From NCBI GenBank assembly GCA_935421135.1, contig OW285191.1, positions 18,182,700 through 18,246,699 of the forward strand: a stretch of DNA of 64,000 nucleotides, read 5' to 3'. Under the pieces are notes generated by a model that saw nothing but the letters and a program-made list of their open reading frames with translations, did not search any database and was not told the origin of the DNA. Positions 1 through 27,612 of the stretch are shown here, piece by piece; the stretch's first letter is position 1, and each line of letters begins with the position of its first letter. A program made the translations under genes and the position numbers. This stretch comes from Bugulina stolonifera (Eukaryota > Bryozoa > Gymnolaemata > Cheilostomatida > Bugulidae).

Positions 1-667
1 GCCTTCCCAATATCAGTCATGTTACAAATGACAGTCTTGATTCCATTTCCCTTGCCTTCAACCTGAAAGATTAATGTAACACTATAATACTAGACTATAT
101 CACTGCCATCATAAAAAGGACAGCGATAGGCCTATACAACGGCAGGCACAAGGACAAGCTTGTGATAGATAACATGGTACCATGTCATATGAAATATATC
201 ATATTAACAAGTACATTATATTATCTACAGTGCAGTTATGTCATGGAAAATTCCCACCTCAAGAGTACCTAACAGCTCAAGTGTTCCATTTCATCTATTT
301 ATAGTATGATATGATGATAAATAGGTGGAATGGATATGGAATGTGTCCAATATAGACTTAATACAAGTGGCTAGCATATCGGAAAACAACGAACAATGCA
401 AACTGGAGACAGCTTCTGTTACCCGTTGGTAAAAGTGAAGCAATAAAACTACACCATAGCCTAGTCTATGATAAAACCTATGTGGTCGTATAGGTTTGTA
501 CGAACAGCGCCAAAAGGCACAAATCGCACTAAAAGCAACCTTTATCCTACAAATGTAGGTAACTCGACTCAAACTACATCTCAATGACCAACCTTGGCTA
601 TGAGCTTAGGCATCTTGTATCTGTAGAACATGTCAGGGTTGCTTCGATTGACATTAATGAGAGCCAT
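1..667 (-). CDS. EIF5: Eukaryotic translation initiation factor 5 (eIF5), first two coding exons, partial
   Basis: Exon 1 is 593-667 (25 codons from the ATG at 665-667) and ends in an AAG|gttggt donor. Exon 2 starts at 62 after a ctttcag acceptor and runs off the window at 1. The joined protein starts MALINVNRSNPDMFYRYKMP, then KLIAK, then VEGKGNGIKTVICNMTDIGK. This matches the very conserved N-terminus of eIF5, whose N-terminal domain is the GTPase-activating part that acts on eIF2-GTP in the scanning 43S complex. The phase is 0 across the junction. Only about 45 residues are visible, so nothing can be said of the zinc-binding or C-terminal HEAT domains. The family call rests on the VEGKGNGIKT block, which I recognise clearly. 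Confidence 0.9.
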
Positions 668-3600
668 GGTAAGGCCTTATGTCTTTGACGTTTTAAAGAA
701 AACAGTTTACTTTTGTGTATACTAGCTTGTTTTAGCTGCGAACGGAATCTTGCCGGCTGTTTGTTTACTAGTAAATTCATAAAAATGGCTGATGTTCTCA
801 ACTTCCGCTTTTTGCAGGAAAAGCAGTTCTGAATATCTAAGTCTACAAAGAAAAATCACATTTTAAACATGACCCAAACAAAAATACAGCAATTTAGATT
901 TAGGCACTCAAATAGGAAATGGAATAGTGCTTGTTGATGGCTTTTCTCAGATGTACTTACGTTTACAATGATGGAAAATCATGCAAAAGCTGTCTACTTG
1001 TTCTTGGCGAGATAAAATTCAGGACTATCAACTTGTGACATCAACAGTGATTTAGCTCAGGAGACAAATCGATCTGCCAACAGATTGTGTTGACAAATCG
1101 GTTGGTACAAGAGTAACTGCAAACAATACACAGAAATACATCATAAATGTTGCTATAGATCCAGGTTACAACCACAATCTGCATAAGATCAGTGGCACCT
1201 AGCCACTGAATATCTGTCTAGTTGCTACCCCACCCAATACAATATCCACCTCACTTTCATGAAGTAGCCTAGCCTATGCATGGACTTTCCAAATCCAGCC
1301 AAGGAAAAATTAAGGTGTTGGTGAGGAAATATGTAAATGAAGATGCAGTATGGGAACACATAATGGATGCAAGCCAGAATGCCCAACAATCTGACTTGCT
1401 CATGCTCAATTTATTTCAAACACAAAACAATGCAACGTGAAAATTCGAGAGAATTTGTATAAGGGATGTAGCTTTAAGATTGAAAATTATTGAGTGCACT
1501 CCCATTTAATATTTTAATTAGACCAAGACGAACAATCTAGCTGCCCACATGTATATCAATCAGCAGCAACCAGGATGCACAAGCCCATGCAAATGATCTC
1601 CTTGTAACCTGAATGGCGCCAGCTTCATTGACTGTTTGAAAATAGTGTTGCTAAAGTGGTAAACCCTAGATAAGCGCTCACTTCAATGTTTATTTTAGTC
1701 CACTATTCAGCCCATGCCAATAAAGATGAATTGATGTTAAGCAGATTGTCTCTGTACATATGCTGTGGATTTTTCCCTGGAAACAATACGGTCTTGAATT
1801 GTCAACTGGCACTGTGACTAACATGCGACTGAAGCCGCTGTCATCGCAGTGACCCCGAAATAGAAAGCACACACACGAACGCAAAAATTGACTAGGCCCT
1901 ACTGTATATTATTGCAATAGAAGTAGCCTGTTGGAGCGCTGCCAGTGGGGCAAGGGCACACAACTCTATTACATTCAAGGTTCTCCTAAACGCTTGCAGA
2001 TTTAACTTTATTTATTACGATGACCCAACTAGGTGGACTGAAGCCTATCTAACCAATGGATGATAGCACACACAAAAATGCACGACAATAAAACAACTTC
2101 CAGAGTTAGCGGGTGTTTTTATGAACATGATCATGGATAGCGATATCAATATTTATAAGCCTAAGTGACTTTAAGTGGTACATTTATATTACTATTAATA
2201 TATATAAATTATTATTATATATAGTTATAGTATATACAATATAACATTTCATTAACAAACACGGATGAGATAGCAGTTGTGAGCGAATAGAACTAATATA
2301 CACCTAGGCCGAACTAGGGGGTATTAGCAACTGTCCAGTTTGGCGGTTTTTCTACAACTGCTTATGGTTATACACACTCAACAGGAGTGAACTCGACAGC
2401 CATCGCGTGCCCAAGACAAATTTGATTAGATTTGATTAATTATTCAGCTAAACTGAACTATACGGTGTCAGACGCTGACTGGCAATTATATCGTATATGT
2501 ATTGCCACTACCGACTGGGTAAATATTCTAAAATCAATCACATAAACACTCATTATTGAAGAAAAACTGTTGTTCCCAGTGAGTTTAATACACGTTTTTA
2601 CTCACCAGTTTTCAATCTCGTGTGACACCTGGACAACTTTACTTCGTGCAATCCCACATATGGCGTAACGGAAATTGATACAACCATAAACCTTTAGTTT
2701 TAATATTCTTGTTACAATTTGTTTAATTATAACTGAGTTTTGTAAAATTAACTTTATAAATTTTCAAAAAGTAGATGGCAGTAAAATAGCTGGAGTTATC
2801 TATGGAACGCACCAGGTTTCGCCTTATAACTACCCGTCATTTCTTATCCCTTTTCCGGTTTAGCAGCTGACTTTTAAATTGAAATTAATAAATACTAAAT
2901 ACTAACAGCATAGTAGTTATAGCAATTTTGTTCAGTACAAAGTTCTCTGTCGACACAGTTTGAGGTGCATTTCAGTTTTGTTGATATGTTTTTTCTCCGA
3001 TTTATTGTGCTTGTTTTCAGCAATTTTTATAACAGACTAAGTTTAAGTTATTTATGTAATTCACTTTCAGTTGTACTGTATAGTGTATATTATATTAATA
3101 TAATTTAATATTTTTATTTTAATATATTAACTATATAACTATATAAAATATTTTTTAATTTTAATTTTTTAATGTCTTTATCTTAAACTTAACTTTAAGT
3201 CCATTTGCCTTGGCGTCTTCTAATTAATATTTAGCTGTTACTTATTTGTTTTATAAAAATATACAATTATTGTATATTATATTGTTATTGTTGTAACAAT
3301 AACAATACTTATACTATAGAGAGAATAAATCAAATGAAATATTAATATATATGTTATGATTAATTGTGATTATTACTTATATAATTATGTTACTATTATT
3401 ATTACTATATTAATATTGTTAATAATTATTAAATAATATAATGATGTTTTTATGGTATAAAATAGATTAAGAATAGTAAGAGTATAGTATTTTATAGCTG
3501 TTTATTTATTTTTCTTTGTTTCATTTATTCTGTTAGTTCAAAAATCAAAAGTTAAGCAGTTATGAGCAACATACATGTATATCTGTAAAATTTAGCCATC

Positions 3601-4355
3601 TGTGCATTTAATTCTGGTCCAATTTTCAACTTTGCGGTAGAGGCAGTTGCAACAGTAGCAAAAACTTACAGCTATTTGTTAAAACTATCACTATATTTAA
3701 TTATATATTTTTCATCTTCCCCAATGGCAGTGTAATGTTAGAATTAAATTTGCTATGTGAGCTATTAAAGCTACATGACACAGGTTCATATTCATACTGA
3801 GCTTATGCTGATGTTAATATATTATATATACATTCTATTCCAAGACTATCTATTACCACTGCAATGTGCTACCTTATCTTCGTCACGCAATCAACCATGG
3901 GCTAACCTCAATGGCACCCTAGTCTTCCAATACGGTTAGATTTTATTGTCATTGAATCTGATGCACTGGGATGAACTTTTATCAAGTAGAAGGCAAGAAG
4001 GCCTAGGCTCCATCGGGTATTTAGAATTTCAGCAGGATAACAGTGGCTGTACTCGTATATATGCTTTAAAGACCAACATTACTCATTCTGTTTTAGTTTT
4101 ATGATTATGCAGCCTTATTGACCACCTACTCATTGAATACGGTTAGTATTTAAGCTTAGATCTTTTTTCGATTTTATCTACACGCTATCTGTGTTTATTG
4201 TGAAGATTGCTGTCAATTATAATGGTTAACTAACTCTATTAATCGATCAATCAGATAATCAGATTCTGAGGAGTCTTGACTGTTAATATATTTTCTTTTA
4301 ATCTGGTTTACTTTGACAGGTTCACGCCTTAACTAAAGTTGGTCTGACAGCTACG
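668..4355. other. Intergenic region between divergent eIF5 and kinesin light chain genes
   Basis: No coding exon could be supported on either strand. Any promoters for the leftward eIF5 and rightward kinesin light chain genes should lie here, but I see no unambiguous core element. About 3000-3530 is extremely AT-rich, with runs of ATTAATATA-type sequence. A 5' untranslated exon of the kinesin gene could end just upstream of 4356, since cag precedes the start codon by a few bases, but this is not resolved. Confidence 0.5.
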
Positions 4356-18512
<14,157 letters not shown>

Positions 18513-20098
18513 TATGGTGAGCGGATGACTCCACAAAATACGCCTACTGATTCCCTTCATTGTATATAATTCCACTTTAGTAGAGTATGCTGTATTCATG
18601 ATTATATTTATTATGTATTGTATCATAGGAACTTGTGCTTTTTTACTACTTCTCTTCTACATTGGTATTGTATGGTCACCTCCTATATCCTATATCGCTT
18701 CATCATAGCCCTACTCAGCACAGATGTCCCCATAGTGCAGTGCATACTATCCCATAGTACATTGTGTACTATCCCATAGTGCAGTGTGCACTGTGTATGT
18801 ACACATTAGGTAGCGCTGACATATCGTTCTATAAATAGATGGCCTCATCTCAGACATTTTGGAGAATAGTGGTAATTGTCTGCACATTAAATTTTGATAG
18901 GTAATCAGTTGTACCCATGTTATGACTTGACTTAACTCACTGTTTATTTAACGATGCTTACAATCTGTGTAACAGGATATCATATTCCTTTATTACCTTG
19001 ACATTGTCCAATCAAATACTTACTACTATTTATTTGTCCAAATCTAGACCAACTGACATACTTAATAAATTTGTCAAACATTTCATCAGTTGACTTATTT
19101 ATTACTTCCAGTGCACAGTTTAAATCCCTAATTCGTACAAAATTAGTCAAGTGCAACTGCTAATCAGCTATAATAATATTACATTGAAAAATGTTGGTGT
19201 GGGATAATATTTTAATTATAAATAATAGTACGAGATGCATTTTTTATTTATTACCTTGGTAATAAATCAATATAAAAAATGCGTGCAATGCATTTATAAT
19301 AATATTGCAATAAATTTATAAATAACACTTGTGATAACACAACACACATTTCAGTAGAGTGGAAATATTACATAGTACAATGTACCTCATTGTTCGCTGC
19401 CATTTAAAGTGCTTCTGTACTGCCTGAGAGTTTTCGAAATATTTCTAATTACATGTTTAGACTTCTACCTAGTCTGTATGGTTAGCAGCGCAACAAAATA
19501 CACTTAATCATTCTATTATTTTAGCGTACATGTGCAGATAACTGCTAATCTCTGCTGTAGATCCTTTTGCACAACATCTATAAGCAGAAGAAAAAGTTTA
19601 TTATAGTATACAATATACTGAAGGTGTTGGCATAACAATGTATAAATGTATATTACTATTTCACCATGTTGAACGATGGAAACCTGTTTATGGTTCACTA
19701 GACACCTCAATAACTGAAAATTTCATGAAATACTTGTCCCAGGATTTCAGGGATAATAGAAATACGGTTGCAGCACTACATTTCCTCTGAAATAGGTATA
19801 AGATAGCATGACACAATATCATGAGTTATCTTCTCCGTTCTATTATCTCAAAGCTAGGTATATCACTATATCAGTACCAGTCAGAGGAGCGCAACTCTCA
19901 AACTAAAGAAGGAATGAGCTACAAAGGCTTCATGGAACAAAATAAATATCTCACGTTTTGGGAAAGATGTAAATTGCCTGCATAAATAAAAAAACAATAT
20001 ATCTATAACATTTGATTGTATCTGCTATAAGTGGAGACATATATATGGGAGCATATACAGACTACATATGTAGTCTGTATAATATGGTGCATCTAAGA
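18513..20098. other. Convergent intergenic region between kinesin light chain and GPCR
   Basis: No gene is supported. It should hold the 3' ends of both convergent genes, and contains the second, shorter MITE-like hairpin at about 19193-19300. No clear polyadenylation signal could be assigned. Confidence 0.5.
19193..19300. mobile_element. MITE-like hairpin, short second copy
   Basis: The head GTTGGTGTGGGA, then AATAATAGTACGAGATGCATT, match the element at 13461. The arms TATAAATAATAGTACGAGATG and its approximate complement near 19275-19300 form a shorter hairpin around TTATTACCTTGGTAATAA. This appears to be an internally deleted member of the same family. Confidence 0.6.
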
Positions 20099-23000
20099 CT
20101 ATAAATGAGTCGAGAATGTCGCCTTGCTTGCAGTTTGATTTGAACTTCTTGGCTCCTCCATTTTTCTCGAGCAAGACCAGCTTTTCTTAATCTTTTTCAA
20201 TTCACGTGATCTCAGAAAATAGACAAGCACGTCTACTAAACTAGTAGACGAGGTTATGACGGTCAATATGGTGTTCACTTCCGGAAGGTTCTTTATTTCA
20301 AGCGCTTCACTCTCAGTAATCTCCAAGAACTTGACGACTTGCCCTGGTAGCCATAGAATGATAAAAGTCAAGAGGAAGAGAACTGTTGTACCGATGCCCT
20401 TAATCCGCTGCTTCCTTATCTGCTGATTAACTTCCTTCTCCGGCACCTGAGCCTGTTTCTGGCGTTTTGCTCGGGCCTTACTTACTTTCATCACTACATG
20501 TGCGATGTAAGAATAGACACATACCAGGGTGACAAACACAATGGATACCATAACTATATGCAGCAAATCCTTAAATTTGTCATCCTGCTCTTGCCCAACT
20601 GGAATTTCATAGATGCCATCTTCATTGTAGTATCGGTATACCACCTCTATGTGACAAAAACCTCCCAGCTGTGCGTTGTAATTCTCCGCCACATACTTCC
20701 TTAGCTTAGTTTCTTTACTTAATATGAGGAAAAAGTCTGCAAGGCCAAGCAATAAGGCTGTAACCCAGGCTATAGCAATGCAGGAGAAGATTACTCTCTT
20801 TCTCATCCAGATGTGATGTTTGAGGGAGAATCGCACAGCCACAAAGTGGTCAATGGTCATCAGTAAGAGAGCGATGAGATTGGCAAAGCAGCCTGCCATT
20901 GATATCCTACAAGTATAATGAAGAGGTAGTTAGAGTAATACCCTTTTCCTTTTGCCTCATAGTAAAATAATGCAACCATACTGTCGGCATATTAAGGCAT
21001 CCAGTTCTAAATCTTATAGTTGAAATTGTTAAACAATACTTTAGAAGTAGCGTCCTTGGATATACAGTATGTGTATTTCTAATTATTTCCTTATTAATCA
21101 GATAAAATAAGGAAAAAATTTAATGATGTAGATATCAGGATTGATTTTGCAAAATAATTGAGGCTTGATATCCAATAATTAAAAATTTTCTAACATATTA
21201 AAAATTTCTAGTTGACTGTTATATAAGTGGCAAAACATTGGAGTTCAAAAATATATTTTTAGAATAATACACAATTACACAACCACGTAGGCTACTTTAC
21301 AATTTCAACCTACAAAAGTTTTTGGTAACAATTCTATGTACGAACCGTATGGACATATGCTGGGCACACAGGAAATATGATTTAAGTTTAGACTTCTCCA
21401 CACTTTGTCTCATGTCTGTCTCTCCGATATGATTGTATTGGTACCTCCTGAGTGCAAATAGTACTAGTCCAGCACTCGCTATTACTATGTCACATGCTAG
21501 AACATTTATTAGGAAATATGTTTGCTGTCTTTTGGAATTCGGCTTCATCCTCCTGTTAGAAATAAAAGTAGGTATCATCATGGTATGGTGTGGTGTGGTG
21601 CGGTGCGGTGCGGTGCGGTGCGGTGCGGTGCGGTGCGGTGCGGTGCGGTGCGGTGCGGTGCGGTGTAGTGCGGTGCGGTGCGGTGCAGTGCGGTGCGATG
21701 TGATGCGATGTAATGTGGTGTGCTGTGGTGTGGTGTGGTGTGGTGTGCTGTGGTGTGCTGTGGTGTGGTGTGGTGTAGTGTGGTGTGGTGCGGTGCGGTG
21801 CAGTGTGCTGTGGTGTGATGTGATGTGATGTAATGTGGTGTGCTGTGGTGTGGTGTGGTGTGGTGTGGTGTGGTGTGGTGTGGTGTGGTGTGGTGTGGTG
21901 TGCTGTGGTGTGGTGTGGTGTGGTGTGGTGTAGTGTGGTGTGGTGTGGTGTGGTGTGGTGTAGTGTGGTGTGGTGTGGTGTGGTGTGGTGTGGTGTGGTG
22001 TGGTGTGGTGTGGTGTGGTGTGGTGTGGTGTGGTGTGGTGTGGTGTGGTGTGGTGTGGTGTAGTGTAGTGTGGTGGGGTGCGGTGCGGTGTGCTGTGGTG
22101 TGATGTGATGTGATGTAATGTGATGTAATGTGGTGTGCTGTGATGTGGTGTGGTGTGGTGTGGTGTGGTGTGGTGTGGTGTGGTGTGGTGTGGTGTGGTG
22201 TAGTGTGGTGGGGTGTAGTGTAGTGTGGTGTGGTGCGGTGCGGTGTGCTGTGGTGTGATGTGATGTGATGTAATGTGGTGTGCTGTGCTGTGGTGTGGTG
22301 TGGTGTGGTGTGGTGTAGTGTAGTGTAGTGTGGTGTGGTGTGGTGTGGTGTGGTGTGGTGTGGTGTGGTGTGGTGTGGTGTGGTGTGGTGTGGTGTGGTG
22401 TGGTGTAGTGTGGTGTGGTGTGGTGTGGTGTGGTGTGGTGTGGTGTGGTGTGGTGTGGTGTGGTGTGGTGTGGTGTGGTGTGGTGTGGTGTGGTGTGGTG
22501 TGGTGTGGTGTAGTGTAGTGTGGTGGGGTGCGGTGCGGTGTGCTGTGGTGTGATGTGATGTGATGTGATGTAATGTGATGTAATGTGGTGTGCTGTGATG
22601 TGGTGTGGTGTGGTGTGGTGTGGTGTGGTGTGGTGTGGTGTAGTGTGGTGGGGTGTAGTGTAGTGTGGTGTGGTGCGGTGCGGTGTGCTGTGGTGTGATG
22701 TGATGTGATGTAATGTGGTGTGCTGTGCTGTGGTGTGGTGTGGTGTGGTGTGGTGTAGTGTGGTGTGGTGTGGTGTGGTGTGGTGTGGTGTGGTGTGGTG
22801 TGGTGTGGTGTGGTGTGGTGTGGTGTGGTGTGGTGTGGTGTGGTGTGACATTGTAAATTAAGTTTGACTACTACTATACATTGGCCCTATTTGTGACTGC
22901 AAGACAGTCTGCAAGTGCAAGTACTAGAAAACTGTATAACGTACATGTATCTTATTATGTCCTGTACTAAAGCAGAACTTTGCTGACAAAACATTCATAA

Positions 23001-23360
23001 ATCATAAGTATAAATCATCTCTTTTTTTCTCCATATCACTATTAGCCATGCATATATATATATAGTTTTTCCAACACATGTACGTGTATATAATATAACA
23101 GCTAATTATACCATTTTATTATCGTTTTAGCACAGTTTCTTACAAGATGAACAGCTAGAGTAAGATAGTAGCTTGTACCTGACTATAGAGATGATAGTAG
23201 CAATGTCTAACAGCAATCCTATGACGCATATACCAAGCCCCACATCGACATCCCAATGAGCTCTCACAGGAAGAGATATGGGGTCCGTCACCATATCCCC
23301 AATGTTACTTTGCTCTGTGTAATTCCACGAGTCTGTCGTGTTTGTCTCCAATACCTCCAT
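20099..23360 (-). CDS. Class A (rhodopsin-like) G protein-coupled receptor
   Basis: Exons 23179-23360, 21346-21552 and 20099-20906 join in phase to 398 residues. The N-terminus carries NTT and NYT glycosylation sequons. TM1 lies in exon 1 and TM2 in exon 2 (LINVLACDIVIASAGLV). TM3 follows Cys123 and ends in DHF (149-151) where the family has DRY. Cys214 in loop 2 can pair with Cys123. TM6 has FIILWLPG with the family Trp-x-Pro at 315, and TM7 has DVLVY (355-359) in place of NPxxY. The tail is short and basic. The ligand cannot be told. The second donor is ACG|gttcgt, which is uncommon, but it gives perfect phase and continues TM3. An acceptor at 23399/23400 and a GGAG|gtgagt donor at 24725 suggest a separate 5' untranslated exon. 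Confidence 0.82.
21580..22848 (+). repeat. GGTGT pentanucleotide satellite with higher-order structure in GPCR intron 1
   Basis: About 1.27 kb of GGTGT units with GGTGC, AGTGT, GATGT and GCTGT variants. Blocks of variants recur in order: TGGTGGGGTGCGGTG at 22071 and 22521, and TAGTGTGGTGGGGTGTAG at 22201 and 22641, giving a higher-order period of about 440-450 bp. It starts within about 30 bp of the exon 2 acceptor. The long His/Thr/Pro and Val/Trp/Cys open frames here are repeat artefacts. Confidence 0.95.
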
Positions 23361-26300
23361 GGTCGACTCTTTGGCTATGTGCCAATTTTACTGGTTACCC
23401 TGCAAGTTATATAAAGAGGGGACAACTTCTTATTAGAGTTATGGTTACAAGATATTTAGAATGATAATAGAACATTTTTGACAGAAAGAAAAAATACCCC
23501 ATAAAACCTCATTGGTACACAGAATGTAATTTCTTTCAGCAGCCACTTTCTCCGAACTAGTAGCTACTGTATGACTACTGGCATGACTTGTATAAACTAC
23601 CACATAATTTTGAGAACTGTGATAAAATACCAAGTAGTCTTCATAATAGCTACACGGTAGATTCAAAGCTACTACTAGAGAATTGCACTGGAATCATCTG
23701 AGATTAGTATGACCAAGTTCTTTATAAATAAAAAATAAATAAAAGTAGTCAGTGTACTGAATGGTCTGACAGCAGGCTGGCCATGGGGGATTGGTATCAT
23801 AGTCATTAACGGTCATTAGTTGCAGTCATAACAAGTATGTCACTGCAATGATACAATATAATTGAAATAGACACAAATGGGAGTTGGTTATGATATTGTA
23901 TAATTAATAACAATGTTAGGATAAAAAAATAAAAACATTGGGAAACCAAATCTATTTCTGACCAATGCTGGAACAATAGACTAATTAGTATCCTTGTGAT
24001 TTACTGCAGTGAAACCTGGTCTACATTGTGTCTCCCAGAATGATGTTGTTCTGTGTTCACACTACCATTCTGTATTTACAAAATTGATAAACTAGGGAAA
24101 CGTTTTTAACTTGGTTAGAATCAAATATACGAGTACATGTACATCACGTAGACCCACATGTATGTCTATAAAGTAGCGTAGGACTATCCTCGGCGTAAGT
24201 ATAAGAATACGATGGGTGACATAGATCCCATTGCCAACTGCCCATACCTTTAGATTTGTCAGTAATAAAATGCTGTTAATGATTGTCATTAAATTGATAG
24301 TTTCTCACATTATTTGGTGTAATAGATAGGCCTACTACTCCAGTAGTATAGTAATGTATTGGTATGTGTTTGTACATACTGTACATGTATGTAGGAATTG
24401 CTACAGCATACAATGGACCAAGCACATGTAAATCTATGTGTACATGCAGCCTATACTACTAGTAAGGTAGACAGACACTAGAATGGGTGTTAGAAATCTA
24501 ACTTTCTACTTCATAGTATTTATTAGCTGTAGCAATACAATATTATAAGACACAATTGCTGGTTGTTGTAGTAGTTCAAAGTATCCAAAGCCAGTGAATG
24601 TATAAAAATATCTAAAATCAGATCTTCTCCCATGTACATGTTGTGTAATAGTTCATTGTATTGTACATGACTATAATTATTATGTAGGTTGTTAGGTATC
24701 CATGACAACAATAAGCAAACTCACCTCCGACTAGCAGATGGCCTGTCCTCCAGAGCTGAGCTGTGATCCCTCCCACTACAGAGTCTGACTGAAGAGTGGG
24801 TTCAGTTCAGTAGCAAACAGGCAGCAATCTCAAGTACTAAACAGACACAATCTAATCTATCTACTCCTGTCAGTTCAGCCAATCAGCTTATGATCTCACT
24901 ACAAGATGAATTAAAATAGCTGTAGTAATTGTACATGTATTTTACAGTAAGTGTTTATCATTGCCAAAAGCTAAAGGTGTGAACACCCAACTACAGTATA
25001 TATGAGATGTCAGCATGGAGCCTCAGCTTCCCTGTTATATAACAATAACAAACCCAACAGATCGTAGGCATCCTGAAGATAACCAGGAAATTGGATTAAT
25101 AGATGGAGTGCCATAATAAATTAGTCTGAGTTTTAGAACCAGCAGGTTGTAGTAAGTGGATCAGTTGGCATGTCTGATGTCCACTAAAAGCCTGCAGTTA
25201 GCCTCAGTTATTCAGTTCTTTATTATTTATAGTCAAAAAAGTGTAAATCCTGCTGGAACTTGGGCTGAAAAACTCTTTTTTGAGAGCGGAGATAGATCAT
25301 AGTTATGGTTTCCTTGCCCCTCGTAGTAATATAGGAAATGATCCTGGTACCAGTGACCAATGTCAGTGGACAGTAAACTTCTTGATATTGACCACCAGTG
25401 TTGATAACTAACAACCAGCTCAGTGTTGTACTTGCAGTAGTTAACAGCTAATAGCTAATATTATGTAATACACAACACTTCAAGATGGCTGAGTTATGAT
25501 GCCAGCAGTGGAATTACTATGCAATAGAATCAAAATAGCCGTGGAGAACAACACAGTATAATTACATCTCTTTGATGTTTTTAGCAAACGATAAAACATT
25601 GGAGTAGTGTAAGTGTTAGACTAATTAAGGAAGCTAGCTTGTACACTAGATTGTGCCTGTCCACCTGAGTGAGAGCTATAGTTTATTTGGTTGTAGTAAA
25701 CATTAGATAATAAACCCATTTCCAGGGAATGCATTCAGTACTACAGTGTATGTGTACATACACTAGAATAGAATTATACATGCACATGGTGTATTGTATG
25801 TACCTATATCGTGTATGTGAATGTACATTATAGATTTAATATAAAGACTATATTAAATCTATGATGTACATGCATATATTTTTTATTATATGCTTACACA
25901 TGTATTTTAGAGACTATATTATATATTATGTATATGTATTATATATTATGCACCTATCCATCTATCCTGTATGTGTACACCATGTAGATAATCTACTCCT
26001 GTATCTGTATGTAAATGTATTAGACAAGTGCCAGCAGCCAACTACACTCCCTTTATAATAACACAGCAGAATATAAACCTTTCAGTTGAACAGTTTTATT
26101 ATTTTATGACTTTCATGTGTAAAAACTATTATAATATTTACTCTCTGCTTTCTTTCAAATCAACAGCTGCATGTGTTGAACTAGAGCCACAGCATTACTT
26201 AATTATAATAATGTAGTATATTGTCATTTTGGGGATTATTGTGCATTGATGGTAGCAGTATAACACATTTGGTGGAAACCTACTGCTAAACTGTAGCCTG

Positions 26301-27295
26301 TCGCCTTAGGACTATACCTAACGGCCAGTTGTTATATTCATTGCCATTGGTTGATTCACTGCTACATTAGACAGAGTTGTGTTTTCACCATAATAAAAGA
26401 GTGGCCTGGCCTATTACCTGCTACCAGAGCCTATTACCTGCTACCAGAGCCTATTACCTGCTACCAGAGCCTATTACCTGTGACCAGAGCCTATTACCTG
26501 TGACCAGAGCCTACCCTGATATCACAGGAGAACTGAACGTCAATACTAGTTCAGTCTGGCCATAACGATATCATTATTCTAGTTAAATGTCAAACGCAGT
26601 AATATCTAATCTAGGAACAGTGATATCACATGGGTGCGCTATAATTATAATTAGGCAATAAAATACTGCAGAAAGTCAATAACTATTATTGATACCTTGA
26701 AGCCCCTGACAACTGTTATTGATAAAGTGCACTTATATTGAAGGTTGGAGGGTGTGGATTCAGTGGATTGTATACAAGTTCATAGGATCATTATAAGTAG
26801 ACATTGACCAGTGGTAAGTGGGAGTTGTGTATCCATGGACTCGGTAGCTAATATAACATTTCCTTCTTGGTACATAGCTCGTATAAGAGTTATCTCCCTT
26901 GGGTAATATATACATCTAATCTATATGTGTTATGAGTATTCAGCATACAATATATAATAAATTTACACATTTGAAACAATTTTAAATTTTGACAGTTTGT
27001 TCGGTTTTTGGGATGACAAAATATAATACATTTCTCATCTAGTTCTATTGTTACACACTAGTTTAAAAAGTGAATAGACATTTATATATAAAATGTAATT
27101 TAGCGTTTCATTGGCTACGTTGTGGATGCAATATTGGCTCACAACACGATAATCATAATCATAATGACATATTTTTCAAACTAGCAAAGCTAGTTACAAA
27201 AATGCACGAAAAAAGAGCTTTTGTGAAACATGAGAGAGGCGGAAATGAATCAATGCTTTATGCCCTCACTTTTCATTAATGATCCACTTGCAGGT
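23361..27295. other. Region upstream of the GPCR: probable 5' exon, otherwise no gene seen
   Basis: A minus-strand acceptor (TTGCAG) at 23400 and a donor GGAG|gtgagt at 24724/24725 could join a non-coding first exon (about 24725-24850) to the GPCR start exon. Beyond a 20-bp minisatellite at 26410-26512 and AT-rich stretches, I see nothing I can support in this interval. Confidence 0.35.
26410..26512 (+). repeat. 20-bp CTATTACCTGCTACCAGAGC tandem repeat
   Basis: Five copies. The first three use CTACCAGAGC and the last two use TGACCAGAGC. Confidence 0.9.
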
Positions 27296-27612
27296 CTATG
27301 TTCTAAAATATACTTCCAAGAGTCTTATTTCCTCTTGGTAGAGATGTTGCAGGCAGCTCCAACAGTTACATGCTACAGTTACAGATATTTGAATTAGATC
27401 GTAAAGCACTCACCTGCTAGCACTGCTACTGCTACTGCCCATGTTATAATTATAATTATATCTGGAGAATTTTAATACAAATAAACAATGAAATGTTACA
27501 AGCTCTTACCACCCTTGCCTGCATACAACTGTGGCATGTTTTCATTGTACAGTTCATCAAAGTGACAACAGAAAGTCCTAATGCCATAAAACATAACTGT
27601 CAACGATAATGC
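27296..27612 (-). CDS. Possible small membrane protein gene, 3' exons
   Basis: Three segments join in phase: 27510-27612 (after a strong TTTTCTCTCTAG acceptor), 27414-27461 and 27296-27372, ending in TAG. The protein reads ...MFYGIRTFCCHFDELYNENM..., then a hydrophobic stretch IIIIITWAVAVAVLA, then a Cys-rich short tail ending in VYFRT. If the ATG inside the first segment is the start, the product is 69 residues with one membrane span. I do not recognise the family. No convincing upstream exon was found between here and the MMP gene, so it may be partial or chance. Support is three consistent phases, canonical GT-AG borders and the membrane-like composition. Confidence 0.35.

Noticed and set aside
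21556..22851. 431-residue His/Thr/Pro open frame and several Val/Trp/Cys frames
   Set aside because: They are translations of the GGTGT satellite, lie in a GPCR intron and lack any codon or domain signal.
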